NCBI RefSeq assembly: GCF_009696445.1
Contig: NZ_VULZ01000006.1
Location: 62,001 to 126,000, forward strand
Origin: Porcincola intestinalis
GTDB lineage: Bacteria > Bacillota > Clostridia > Lachnospirales > Lachnospiraceae
Reading direction: 5' to 3'
DNA: 64,000 nt
Shown: one piece after another, positions 25,951 to 34,300 of the stretch
Numbering within the stretch: position 1 is the stretch's first letter
How the letters are laid out: each line of letters starts with the position of its first letter
Program-made: the position numbers and the translations under genes
The notes under the pieces: generated by a model
What the model saw: only the letters and a program-made list of their open reading frames with translations
Told to the model about the DNA's origin: nothing
Database searches by the model: none

Positions 25951-26993
25951 ATGAAGCAGAATGGCAAAATCGAATTCCGGCAGCTCTTTCTCAGCCGGAT
26001 GAGTCGAAGCCTGGCCTGGAGGATGCAGATGATGCGGAGGAGATCAGCATGCCTGAGGCTGAGGAGCTGGCCTTCAGGGCAGATGCGGCAGAAGCGGGCA
26101 GCCGGCTTGATGTCTTTCTGACGGCGAAGATGAATGGTCAGACCAGGTCCTACATCCGGAAGCTGATTGAGGAGGGGCATGTCCTGACGCCCGGCACTGA
26201 TTCTGGGCCTGTTCCTGTCGGAAAAGCCGGGCTGAAACTGAAGGAAGGACAGATGATTTATGTGCTTCTGCCGCCGCCGGACGATCTGAAGGCTGAGCCT
26301 GAGAATATTCCGCTGGATATTCTGTATGAGGATGACGATGTCATCGTCGTAAACAAACCGAAGGGTATGGTTGTGCATCCGGCCGCCGGTCATATGACCG
26401 GCACGCTTGTCAATGCGCTGCTTTATCATTGCAGGGGAAGCCTGTCCGGGATCAATGGGGTTCTGAGACCGGGAATCGTACACCGGATTGATAGGGACAC
26501 AACCGGGTCGCTTGTTGCCGCTAAAAATGATAAAGCCCACCAATGTCTGGCTGTGCAGTTTCATGACCACACGATTACAAGGCGTTATCGGGCAATCGTG
26601 ACCGGAAATCTGAAGCAGGATGAGGGCGTGATCGATGCACCTCTGGCGAGGCATCCGGCTGACCGGAAGAAGATGGCTGTCTGTGAGCCGGGACGGGGAA
26701 AAAGGGCGGTGACCCATTATCGTGTTCTGGAACGGTTTGGCACATACACGTATATTGAATGCCGGCTTGAAACCGGCCGCACGCATCAGATCCGGGTCCA
26801 CATGGCACATATCGGACATCCGCTTCTCGGCGATACCGTGTACGGACCTTCCAGATGCCCCTATTCTCTTGAGGGACAGACCCTGCATGCAATGGTGCTG
26901 GGCTTCAAACATCCTTCCACAGGAGCTTATATGGAGTTTACAGCGCCTCTCCCGGAATACTTTGAGCAGTTGCTTGAAAAATTCAGGCGCTGA
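25947..26993 (+). CDS. RluA/RluD-family pseudouridine synthase
   Basis: 348 residues. It has an unusual acidic N-terminal extension (about 1-40), then an S4 RNA-binding domain (about 45-110), then the catalytic domain. The catalytic Asp is D182 in HRIDRDTTG; LETGRTHQIRVH and GDTVYG are further signatures. Place beside lspA is typical for YlyB/RluD-like enzymes that modify 23S rRNA, but the exact uridine cannot be told. The start overlaps the lspA stop. Confidence 0.92.
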   Translation: MNEAEWQNRIPAALSQPDESKPGLEDADDAEEISMPEAEELAFRADAAEAGSRLDVFLTAKMNGQTRSYIRKLIEEGHVLTPGTDSGPVPVGKAGLKLKEGQMIYVLLPPPDDLKAEPENIPLDILYEDDDVIVVNKPKGMVVHPAAGHMTGTLVNALLYHCRGSLSGINGVLRPGIVHRIDRDTTGSLVAAKNDKAHQCLAVQFHDHTITRRYRAIVTGNLKQDEGVIDAPLARHPADRKKMAVCEPGRGKRAVTHYRVLERFGTYTYIECRLETGRTHQIRVHMAHIGHPLLGDTVYGPSRCPYSLEGQTLHAMVLGFKHPSTGAYMEFTAPLPEYFEQLLEKFRR

Positions 26994-27056
26994 AGATGGC
27001 AACAGGCGAAAAACAGGCGAGAGGTTCAGCAGACGAAAGGTTAAGGAAATAGAAAG

Positions 27057-27515
27057 ATGAAGTTTCTGATCCAGCGAGTTGCACATGCGTCCGTTGATGT
27101 CGACGGCAGGACGGTCGGATCCATCCGGAAGGGGTATCTTGTCCTGATCGGGATCTGTGACAAGGATACAAAAAAGACGGCTGACCAGTATATAAGAAAG
27201 CTCCTTTCCCTTCGGATCTTTGAGGACGATCAGGGAAAAACGAACCGCTCGCTGGCTGATGTTGACGGCGGATTGCTTTTAATCTCCCAGTTTACGCTGT
27301 ATGCAAATTGCCGGAGGGGGAACCGTCCGAGCTTTATAGAAGCCGGAAGTCCGCAGCACGCGGAAGAAATCTATCAATATATTGTAGAGGAATGCCGGAA
27401 GGCGGTTCCGCTTGTACAGACCGGCATATTCGGAGCAGACATGAAGGTCAGCCTGCTGAATGACGGCCCCTTCACCATTCTGCTCGACGAGCATGCATTT
27501 GCAGCTCAAAGCTGA
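27057..27515 (+). CDS. dtd: D-aminoacyl-tRNA deacylase
   Basis: 152 residues, the normal size. It hydrolyses D-amino acids from mischarged tRNA. The two active-site signatures are SQFTLYA and the cis-proline-type motif NDGPFT (usually NDGPVT), the latter with Phe in place of Val. GGTTAAGGAAATAGAAAG precedes the ATG. It is the last gene of this rightward run and faces the recombinase gene. Confidence 0.95.
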   Translation: MKFLIQRVAHASVDVDGRTVGSIRKGYLVLIGICDKDTKKTADQYIRKLLSLRIFEDDQGKTNRSLADVDGGLLLISQFTLYANCRRGNRPSFIEAGSPQHAEEIYQYIVEECRKAVPLVQTGIFGADMKVSLLNDGPFTILLDEHAFAAQS

Positions 27516-27577
27516 TCGCGGGGCACCTTTTCTTCCGCGTGCTGGGGTGCATATCCGACGGCAGGCACTCTTATAAG

Positions 27578-28735
27578 TCAGGATTCGGGTGTCTCCCGTA
27601 GTCTGACAGCGCCGGCGGCGCTGCGGCGCCGCGCATCGTCCATGGCCGCGTAGTGTTTCCGGGTGGTGTTGACATCCTTGTGGCCGAGCACATCGGCGAC
27701 CAGATAAATGTCTCCGGTCTGCTGATACAGGGCTGTTCCGTAGGTACTGCGAAGCTTGTGCGGCGTTATTTTCTTGGTTGTCGTGATCTGCCGGGCATAT
27801 TTCTTGACCATGTTTTCCACAGCCTGAACGCCCATCCGGCGCCTCTGGGTTGAGTAGAAGAGAGCGTTCTCCTCACCCGGCTGAGGAATGATGGACTTTC
27901 TTTCTTCCAGATAATCCTTCAGCGCCTTTTCCACTTCCTCGCCGAAGTAGACAATGGACTCTGAGCCGCCCTTTCGAATGATCCGGATGCCGTTGTTCCG
28001 GAAATCTATATCTGTGACATCCAGCCCTACGCATTCGCTCACACGGATTCCGGTTCCAAGGAGCAGCGTGACAATCGCAAGATCTCGAAGGCGCGTTTTT
28101 TCATAATATCGTTTCTTCTGACCTGTCAGGTCATCCCCGCCATGTTCAATTAAGTCCAGCAGAGCCGCCGATTCGCCCGCGTCAAGTCGGACAATCGCCT
28201 TCTCATGGAGCTTCGGCATGTCAACCAGAAGGGTCGGATTTGTCTGAATCATCTGTCTCTTGAAGTAATATGCATAGAAGCTTCTTAGTGCCGACATCTT
28301 GCGCTTGAGGCCTTTTTCACCGTTGGTGTAGGTTTCCTTACGGGAAGCGCCGACAAGAGATGAATCCACTGTATAGACCTTTAGAAAGGATTCATATTCC
28401 TCGATATCGGTCGGCTGGATCTGATCAAGGACGGACACGTCCCAGGTGAGGATATCCTTCTGGGAAAGAATCGGGTTGTTTTCCTGCAGATACCTGAAAA
28501 AGGTTCGGATATCGTAGGCATACGACAGTCTAGTCCGGGTTGCCGTCGTGGACTCAATTCCAAGGAAATATTGCTTTGCAAACGGTGGAAATTCCCTCAG
28601 AATTTCGCGAAGCTGGAGGGTATTCTGGATGTCTTTTTCGTCATGATAGCTGCGCGGGCGGCTTGACGTCTGCGCTGAGGACGGACCGGAACCGGATGCC
28701 GGCCGGATCGTATTTTCACCGGATGCTGGTTTCAT
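27578..28735 (-). CDS. Tyrosine recombinase (XerC/XerD-type, chromosomal)
   Basis: 385 residues. A flexible Ser/Pro-rich N-terminal tail (about 1-35) precedes the core-binding SAM-like domain (about 50-170) and the catalytic domain (about 190-375). Visible catalytic residues are Arg in GTGIRVSE, His and Arg in HKLRSTYG, His in LGHKDVNTTRKHY and the nucleophile Tyr at the end of that motif. AGAAGGAG precedes the ATG. No phage or transposon genes are adjacent, so a resolvase or Xer-like housekeeping role is more likely than an integrase of a mobile element, but the target site is unknown. A LexA-like palindrome lies in its promoter region. Confidence 0.9.
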   Translation of the reverse strand: MKPASGENTIRPASGSGPSSAQTSSRPRSYHDEKDIQNTLQLREILREFPPFAKQYFLGIESTTATRTRLSYAYDIRTFFRYLQENNPILSQKDILTWDVSVLDQIQPTDIEEYESFLKVYTVDSSLVGASRKETYTNGEKGLKRKMSALRSFYAYYFKRQMIQTNPTLLVDMPKLHEKAIVRLDAGESAALLDLIEHGGDDLTGQKKRYYEKTRLRDLAIVTLLLGTGIRVSECVGLDVTDIDFRNNGIRIIRKGGSESIVYFGEEVEKALKDYLEERKSIIPQPGEENALFYSTQRRRMGVQAVENMVKKYARQITTTKKITPHKLRSTYGTALYQQTGDIYLVADVLGHKDVNTTRKHYAAMDDARRRSAAGAVRLRETPES

Positions 28736-28770
28736 GTAAATTCTCCTTCTGATTCACTGTATCTATTTGT

Positions 28771-28784
28771 AAAACATGTGTTTT
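28771..28784. promoter_or_regulatory. Possible LexA-like operator upstream of the recombinase
   Basis: The perfect palindrome AAAACATGTGTTTT shares the core AACATGTGTT with the box in front of lexA. It matches 11 of 14 positions of the Bacillus-type LexA site CGAACRNRYGTTYG. It lies about 35 bases before the recombinase start codon. Confidence 0.45.
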
Positions 28785-28836
28785 CTGTATAGATCTATTG
28801 CGGACATCATACTTCTTCTTCCGGAGAAAGTCAAGC

Positions 28837-28877
28837 AAAAAAAGAATACGCCCTGGCAGGAATGCTGCCAGGGCGTA
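28837..28877 (-). terminator. Rho-independent terminator of the DUF1002 gene
   Basis: A perfect 13-bp stem (28847-28859 with 28865-28877) and a 5-base loop. On the minus strand it is followed by ATTC and a run of seven T. It stands 33 bases after the DUF1002 stop. Confidence 0.9.
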
Positions 28878-28909
28878 CATAAATATGATGCTGCAATCTG
28901 TGAACGGCT

Positions 28910-31009
28910 TTACTGAGCCTGAACCGGGATAAAGTACCGGAGGGTTGAGCCCTGCGCAGAGGCATCTGCGGACTCCGTTTCACCGGCGCCGGCTGCAGAA
29001 TACTGCAGATCCACTTCCGCAAGGCCCGGCGCATTCTGCAGCGTGACGGTCACAGAAAGATCGCCGCCTGCTGTAACCGAACCGGAACCGTCGGCGGTAT
29101 TGACTGCCGCTGTTCCATCCGGACTGCTCAGCGTCGCTGCTGCAAAGGAACCGTCGTCTGCCACTGCTGCGCTCAGCATTGCGCCTGCCTTCAGATCAGA
29201 CAAAGATACATTCCCGAGATTCAGACCGGAAGCTGCCTGAGCTGAAGCACTGTATGTCACATTCTGAAGATCGACAGAAACCTGTGGTGCCGAGGAAACC
29301 GCTGATGCGTCTGTGGTCTGTGCGAAGGTACCGCTCAGCGTCAGCTGGTAGGTTGTTCCGGCTGCCGGGACGACAGGATTTCCGTTTGTATCCTTCGGCA
29401 GGAAGAACAGGCCGGTCAGCTGATCCCAGTTGTTTTCAGACTTGAACTCGTCATTCGCAGTTCCCCTGCTGACGGCAGTTACCTGGCTCTTGTCAGCGAG
29501 ATCCGCACTTCCAAGCACATTGCCGGATGCGTCTGCAACTGTGAAGGTGCCGCTGACCGGAATGAGTGAATCGCTCTTCAGCGCGACCGCAAAGGACGGA
29601 ACGAAGGCTTCTCCGGCTTTCGACAGGTAAGTGGTCGAATAGGAAGATGTCTGATCGGTTGTGATGGGAGCAGCTACCCCGGCTGCCGGTTCAGTTACAG
29701 CTGTCTGAGGCTGATCCGATGCCTGCGCATCTGAAGCCTGAGTCTCCGGTGTCTGTGCGGCGTCGGACTGGGTAGTCTGTTCGGTGTTGGAGTCCTGCGT
29801 CGTGATCACAAGCCCGGATGCGTCGGCCTGGGACGATGTTTCGGACTGTGCCTGTGTTTCTTGCTCCCCCGCAATCAGCTTGTCATTGTCCGAAGCGCCA
29901 TTCTGAATATCATTCTGAATGACAGCGGAATCCGTACCGGTGACGAGTGTGCTGCCGGTGTCGCCATTGTTCAGTGCGGACAGATCGGTATCGGAGAAGA
30001 TACTTGCCTCCGACTCGGAGGAAGCGGCCTCTGTCTCACCTGCCGAAGAGGAGCCTGCTTCGGTCGTCTTCTCTGTCGAGGACTGGTTCTTTGCCGTGTC
30101 ATCGACAATCTTCTGGGTGTTATCGGTGTTGGCAACGCCGGTAGTCTGCGACAGATCCTTCTGAACCTGGGACTGTGCTTCAAGCTGGGCCTTCGCTTCT
30201 GCTGCTCCCTGCTGGTAAGCCTGCTCTGCAAGCTTTTTCGCGTAGTCTGTCAGCTGCTGGACGTCTTCCTGGCTGAGCGTGATGTCGTTGTTGTTGGTTG
30301 TGTACTGATTGACAACGTTGTTGACAATGTTCGTGACCGACTGATCATTGACCGTATTGTTCGTGATGACAGAGTTGTCTGTATTCTGAGACTCGTCCAC
30401 TGTTCCGTTGATGACCTGCAGCTTGACATCGTTGACAATCTGCTGCGCGACCTGCTGGTTCTCGGCGGAGTTGCTCAGATTCTCGGTGATCTGAATCTCC
30501 TGTGCAGAGAGATCCTTCGCCTGCTGGCTGATCTGGCTTCCGGTCGCATTCTCATAAGCCATCAGGATCCCGGTCAGCGCGCCGGTGCCGGATACCTCAA
30601 ATGGTGCTGCCGCGATGGCCTGGCAGTTTGTGACGCCGCAGGTAATCAGGTTGGATGCAATCATGTTGCTGGTGATGTAATTCAGGTTGGCAGTCTTGAC
30701 CTGGACCCCTCCGGTCGTTGTCGGCTTTACCAGCGCGCAGCTGATGGTCCGGGTACCGATCTGCTCGATCGGAATATAGGATGCCAGGTGGCTGCGCTCA
30801 TCCTGGTTCGTGACGGTGATGGTCTGAACGCTGTTGTTGCCGTAGATCCCGAAATACCTGAGGATCGCACTCTTCTGATCCTCTGTCAGATCGGCGCCGA
30901 TGGAGACGACCATGGTTCCGTCGGCAAGAACGGTAAGCGGAGCAGCTCCGCCAAGAAGCGATGCCGCGACGGCTGCCGCTGCCAGTATACTCACTACTTT
31001 CTTTTTCAT
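28910..31009 (-). CDS. DUF1002 secreted protein with long low-complexity and C-terminal parts
   Basis: 699 residues. A clear Sec signal peptide (about 1-29, ending before ADGTM) is followed by the DUF1002 domain (about 30-290; YpuA-like) with LTEDQKSAILRYFGI and LITCGVTNCQAIAAAPFEVSG. A Gln-, Ser-, Thr- and Asp-rich stretch (about 290-440) and a beta-rich C-terminal part (about 450-699) follow. Known DUF1002 proteins are usually near 300 residues, so the second half is an addition. It has no cell-wall sorting motif and no repeats I can count. The function is unknown; AGGAGGAAGAA marks the start, and the gene runs divergently from lexA. Confidence 0.85.
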   Translation of the reverse strand: MKKKVVSILAAAAVAASLLGGAAPLTVLADGTMVVSIGADLTEDQKSAILRYFGIYGNNSVQTITVTNQDERSHLASYIPIEQIGTRTISCALVKPTTTGGVQVKTANLNYITSNMIASNLITCGVTNCQAIAAAPFEVSGTGALTGILMAYENATGSQISQQAKDLSAQEIQITENLSNSAENQQVAQQIVNDVKLQVINGTVDESQNTDNSVITNNTVNDQSVTNIVNNVVNQYTTNNNDITLSQEDVQQLTDYAKKLAEQAYQQGAAEAKAQLEAQSQVQKDLSQTTGVANTDNTQKIVDDTAKNQSSTEKTTEAGSSSAGETEAASSESEASIFSDTDLSALNNGDTGSTLVTGTDSAVIQNDIQNGASDNDKLIAGEQETQAQSETSSQADASGLVITTQDSNTEQTTQSDAAQTPETQASDAQASDQPQTAVTEPAAGVAAPITTDQTSSYSTTYLSKAGEAFVPSFAVALKSDSLIPVSGTFTVADASGNVLGSADLADKSQVTAVSRGTANDEFKSENNWDQLTGLFFLPKDTNGNPVVPAAGTTYQLTLSGTFAQTTDASAVSSAPQVSVDLQNVTYSASAQAASGLNLGNVSLSDLKAGAMLSAAVADDGSFAAATLSSPDGTAAVNTADGSGSVTAGGDLSVTVTLQNAPGLAEVDLQYSAAGAGETESADASAQGSTLRYFIPVQAQ

Positions 31010-31114
31010 AGGATTTCTTCCTCCTGTCTGAAGGCAGCGGTCCTGTTCACCCGGACCTTCTGCGAGTCAGATTGACAAAGACTTTTCTGGTGGAATGCCC
31101 TGTAACTTATGCAA

Positions 31115-31143
31115 ATTATACCATCTGAAGGCATGAATAACAA
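31115..31143 (-). promoter_or_regulatory. Promoter of the DUF1002 gene
   Basis: On the minus strand TTGTTA and TATAAT are 17 bases apart, and TGG before TATAAT gives an extended -10. The leader is about 100 bases long. The 31010-31338 gap between the two divergent genes holds this promoter, the lexA promoter and the LexA box; I see nothing else in it. Confidence 0.75.
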
Positions 31144-31203
31144 TGAAGGCACAGTCATCTATTCATTAAGAAAAAATGAAAGAAGACACAGAAATTGAAA
31201 CAA

Positions 31204-31216
31204 GAACATGTGTTTG
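31204..31216 (+). promoter_or_regulatory. LexA operator (SOS box)
   Basis: GAACATGTGTTTG, preceded by A, matches 13 of 14 positions of the Gram-positive LexA site CGAACRNRYGTTYG. Its right end overlaps the -35 of the lexA promoter, as expected for autoregulation. Confidence 0.85.
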
Positions 31217-31242
31217 CATTCCGCATTCCTGTATGTTAAGAT
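31214..31242 (+). promoter_or_regulatory. lexA promoter
   Basis: TTGCAT at 31214-31219 and TAAGAT at 31237-31242 with a 17-base spacer; TGT before the -10 makes it an extended -10 element. Confidence 0.65.
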
Positions 31243-31338
31243 GGTAAAAACCCTGAAGGGATAAAAAAACGGACAGCACGGATGGAAGCCGGATACCACG
31301 TTCAGCGGGACGGTTTCATGGTGGGAGGTTCTCTATTT

Positions 31339-31962
31339 ATGGCATATGGTAAGATTTCAAAGAAGCAGCAGGAAATTCTGGATTATCTGAAAAGCGAGAT
31401 TGTCAGGCGCGGCTATCCGCCGACAGTCAGGGAGATCTGTGATGCCGTACACCTGAAGTCTACCTCCTCCGTCCACTCCCATCTGGAATCTCTGGAGAAG
31501 AATGGCTATATCAGGCGGGATCCGGCGAAGCCCAGGGCAATCGAGATCGTGGACGATGCGTTTAATGTTACAAGGCGCGAGGTTGCCAGCATTCCGCTTG
31601 TCGGTCAGGTAGCGGCAGGGGTTCCGATTCTCGCAGCGCAGAATATCGAAAGCTATTTTCCGCTCCCGGCCGACTATATACCGCAGAACCCGGCTTTCAT
31701 GCTGCGGGTAAAGGGAACCAGCATGATTAATGCAGGCATCAACAACGGAGATCTTCTTCTGGTAGAGGAACAGAAAACCGCCCGGAACGGTGACATTGTC
31801 GTCGCGATGATTGACGACTCTGCAACCGTCAAGCGGTTTTACAAAGAGAAGGGATATATCAGGCTCCAGCCCGAGAATGACAGCATGGATCCGATCATTG
31901 TGAAGGATCATCTTCAGATCATCGGAAAGGTATTCGGTGTCCTTCGGTTTATGGAGAACTGA
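31339..31962 (+). CDS. lexA: LexA repressor
   Basis: 207 residues from the ATG at 31339, which follows GGGAGG by 10 bases; a longer frame from 31282 lacks a good ribosome site. The N-terminal winged helix (about 1-70, with PPTVREICDAVHLKSTSSVH) binds operator DNA. The C-terminal S24 peptidase part has the self-cleavage bond A93-G94, nucleophile S128 in GTSMINAG, and base K165 in ATVKRF. RecA filaments trigger cleavage and open the SOS genes. Its own operator lies upstream. Confidence 0.97.
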   Translation: MAYGKISKKQQEILDYLKSEIVRRGYPPTVREICDAVHLKSTSSVHSHLESLEKNGYIRRDPAKPRAIEIVDDAFNVTRREVASIPLVGQVAAGVPILAAQNIESYFPLPADYIPQNPAFMLRVKGTSMINAGINNGDLLLVEEQKTARNGDIVVAMIDDSATVKRFYKEKGYIRLQPENDSMDPIIVKDHLQIIGKVFGVLRFMEN

Positions 31963-31985
31963 GTCTATACTGTCCCTCTTTATTT

Positions 31986-33089
31986 TTATTCTTCAGGCTG
32001 TTTCGTGGAAGCAGAATCAGGCTGCTTCCCGGAAGGTTCCTGCTCTTTTGGCACTTTCTTAACCGGGCGGTAGACTGGCGCGGGAGCTGCCTCTTTTTCC
32101 GCTCTTCCTCTGGATGCGAAGGAGGGTGTCAGCACCTTTGAGTGTCCGGGGAGATGGCTGACCGGCACCTCTTTCCTCTTCTCTTCAGGCTTTTTGTCCG
32201 GTGCATTTTTTCTGATTGCGCTTGTTTTCTTTGCATATTCCTGAGCCTGACGGACAATCTCGTTCGCTTTCTGGATGCCTTCCTGAATTCGATCCGGGAA
32301 GGCCTTTACGAGCGCTTCGATTAGTTCCTTTGTGAGAACCATCGACATCCCCATCGGGTTGAGCATAAAGCCGTCGGTATCTTTCCCGGCGTACTGCATC
32401 AGTCCGGGAAGCGGCACTGCGAGCTCCAAAAGTTTCTGATTCTGGCGGAACTTGTCATACTCAAACTGATCTGAGAAACAGGGAACAAATTTCTTGCCAT
32501 TTTTCATATTCAGGACGGGGACGGAGAATTCATGCTGCTGAAGTTTTTCAGGGAGTGTTCCGGGGCCTTCCTTCGGAATCACAGCCACGATATAGCGGGC
32601 AGCTGCCAGATTGGCCGAGAACTCCTCATTGAGTTCACTGAGATTCTTTTTCTCCTCATTGGGGATCTGCCGGGTCGCCTCCTGCATGAAATAAAGCCCT
32701 GAGAGCTGGAGGGACGGATTCTCAACTGGCCTCTGGAGCGGCGGAAGATTGGAAAAATCGAGTCGCTTCACAAGGTCTGACAGCGCGATCTTTGAGACTG
32801 CGTCATCTGACACATAGACGATCTCATTCACGTCAAGCGTATAGAGGGAAGCAAAGAAGCCGCCGAACTGCTTCTGCTCCATCTTTGCGCCGCGTATCAG
32901 ATATTTCTTCTGTGCATATTCTTCCACAAATTTCTTCAGCTCATCCTCACCGTCGAAAATCCATACCTGATCATTGTAGGTATCCGGATCGCAGATGATG
33001 AATGGCATCTTGGTATTCATGCAGAAGGCTGCGTAGAGCGTCTCCTTCTTTTTGATCTGCTGAATGATGAATGCCTGATCGATTGCCAT
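31986..33089 (-). CDS. SseB-family protein
   Basis: 367 residues from the ATG at 33089, preferred because AGGAG lies 11 bases upstream; a GTG at 33098 is too close to it. Two SseB-like regions can be made out, one near the start (with TKMPFIICDPDTY) and one near residues 160-270 (with YIVAVIPKEG and NMKNGKKFVPCFSDQFEYDKF). A Lys-, Glu- and Pro-rich tail after about 290 is probably disordered. There is no signal peptide. SseB domains have no agreed biochemical role. It converges with lexA with only 23 bases between the stops and no clear terminator. Confidence 0.75.
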   Translation of the reverse strand: MAIDQAFIIQQIKKKETLYAAFCMNTKMPFIICDPDTYNDQVWIFDGEDELKKFVEEYAQKKYLIRGAKMEQKQFGGFFASLYTLDVNEIVYVSDDAVSKIALSDLVKRLDFSNLPPLQRPVENPSLQLSGLYFMQEATRQIPNEEKKNLSELNEEFSANLAAARYIVAVIPKEGPGTLPEKLQQHEFSVPVLNMKNGKKFVPCFSDQFEYDKFRQNQKLLELAVPLPGLMQYAGKDTDGFMLNPMGMSMVLTKELIEALVKAFPDRIQEGIQKANEIVRQAQEYAKKTSAIRKNAPDKKPEEKRKEVPVSHLPGHSKVLTPSFASRGRAEKEAAPAPVYRPVKKVPKEQEPSGKQPDSASTKQPEE

Positions 33090-33151
33090 AGTGTTCACTT
33101 CTCCTGGTTTCTATTTTACTTTTACTCTGAAAGTATTTTGACACATCCCTT

Positions 33152-33180
33152 ATTATAAAGCCTTCAGACATAATTATCAA
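33152..33180 (-). promoter_or_regulatory. Promoter of the SseB-like gene, inside the end of the epimerase gene
   Basis: On the minus strand TTGATA and TATAAT are separated by 17 bases. The -35 lies within the last codons of the dipeptide epimerase gene. Confidence 0.65.
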
Positions 33181-34273
33181 ATAGTGGTCTTGTGTATCCG
33201 GGCCGGATACCGGATATGCCAAGACCCGGCGCATCTGACACCGTAATCTGTTTTTCTCGGAAAATAGCGCCGCCTTCGATCGGGTCCTCTTTCAGAAGGA
33301 CAGGCCCGTCCAGATCGATCCGGGTAATGATCTGGCGGGCGCAGGCAAGCTCCACGGCGGCATTCACGGAAATCTTTGCCTCCAGCATGCAGCCGAGCAT
33401 GCACTCCATCCCGTATACCTCTGCAGCGGAGATAATCCGGAGCGCGTTTGTGATGCCGCCGCACTTCATCAGTTTGATGTTGATCATGTCAGCTGCATGA
33501 CGCTGCATGATGGCGAGTGCATCCTGCGGGGAAAAGACAGCCTCATCCGCCAGAACCGGGATCGGGCTGTGAGAGGTTACAAAGGCAAGACCGTCCAGAT
33601 CTGAAGCCTTCACCGGCTGCTCTACCAGCTCGATGCCGAGATCCTTCCGCTCCATCTCCTCGAGAATCCGGACAGCCTGCTTCGGCGACCAAGCCTGATT
33701 GGCATCAATACGGATCTGAATGTCAGGCCCGGCTGCTGCCCGGACTGCCAGAAGCCGGGCGACGTCAAGGGACGGCTCCACTCCGACCTTTACCTTCAGG
33801 GTGCGATATCCGCGCCGGATGGCATCAAGTGTATCCTGCGCCATGACCTCCGGGTCATTCACACTGATCGTGATGTCGGTCTCAATCTCACGGCGGGCGG
33901 CACCCAGAAGGCGGAAAACAGAAAGTCCCAGGTGCTTTCCGTACAGATCCCAGAGGGCGATGTCGACCGCTGCCTTCGCGCTTGTATTGTGGACAAGGGC
34001 AGCCTGTACATCCTTGAGGAGTGTTTCAAACTCTTCTATGTCCCGCCCGATCAGCTTCGGTGCAATATGGTCCTGGATGGCGCCCGCGATGGCGCCGGTC
34101 GTGTCTCCGGTGATCACGCCGGTCGGAGGAGCCTCCCCGAAGCCGGTCTCGCCAGAATCGGTGAGAATCTCAACTACGACATCCTCGACCGAGCTGACGC
34201 TGCGCAGAGCGGTTTTGAAAGGAACCCGCAGCGGAACAGAAAGGATGGACAGCCTGATATCCCTGATCTTCAT
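33164..34273 (-). CDS. Dipeptide epimerase (L-Ala-D/L-Glu type, enolase superfamily)
   Basis: 369 residues, cytoplasmic. The N-terminal capping domain is followed by a barrel with the catalytic pair: lysines in TLKVKVG and in NIKLMKCGG, and the metal ligands in RIDANQAW, LVEQP and LADEAVFS. This set defines the muconate-lactonising-type subgroup that includes YcjG and YkfB. The YkfB relatives turn L-Ala-D-Glu from murein into L-Ala-L-Glu. The place after an NlpC/P60 gene in a peptide-uptake operon supports this substrate. AGGAGG precedes the ATG. Confidence 0.9.
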   Translation of the reverse strand: MKIRDIRLSILSVPLRVPFKTALRSVSSVEDVVVEILTDSGETGFGEAPPTGVITGDTTGAIAGAIQDHIAPKLIGRDIEEFETLLKDVQAALVHNTSAKAAVDIALWDLYGKHLGLSVFRLLGAARREIETDITISVNDPEVMAQDTLDAIRRGYRTLKVKVGVEPSLDVARLLAVRAAAGPDIQIRIDANQAWSPKQAVRILEEMERKDLGIELVEQPVKASDLDGLAFVTSHSPIPVLADEAVFSPQDALAIMQRHAADMINIKLMKCGGITNALRIISAAEVYGMECMLGCMLEAKISVNAAVELACARQIITRIDLDGPVLLKEDPIEGGAIFREKQITVSDAPGLGISGIRPGYTRPLFDNYV

Positions 34274-34300
34274 ATATGATGTTTCCTCCTAGAAAAGCTG

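Noticed and set aside
27516-27577. Terminator between dtd and the recombinase gene
   Set aside because: Only GCACC/GGGTGC short arms far apart and no T-run; too weak to list.
27578-28735. Recombinase as integrase of a genomic island
   Set aside because: No attachment repeats, tRNA, phage or transfer genes nearby; the neighbours are core genes.
29861-31075. A 404-codon + strand frame opposite the DUF1002 gene
   Set aside because: The minus-strand gene has a signal peptide, promoter and terminator; this frame has none.
33125-33160. + strand TTGACA/TATAAA promoter
   Set aside because: The spacer is only 10 bases; the minus-strand promoter in the same place has a 17-base spacer.
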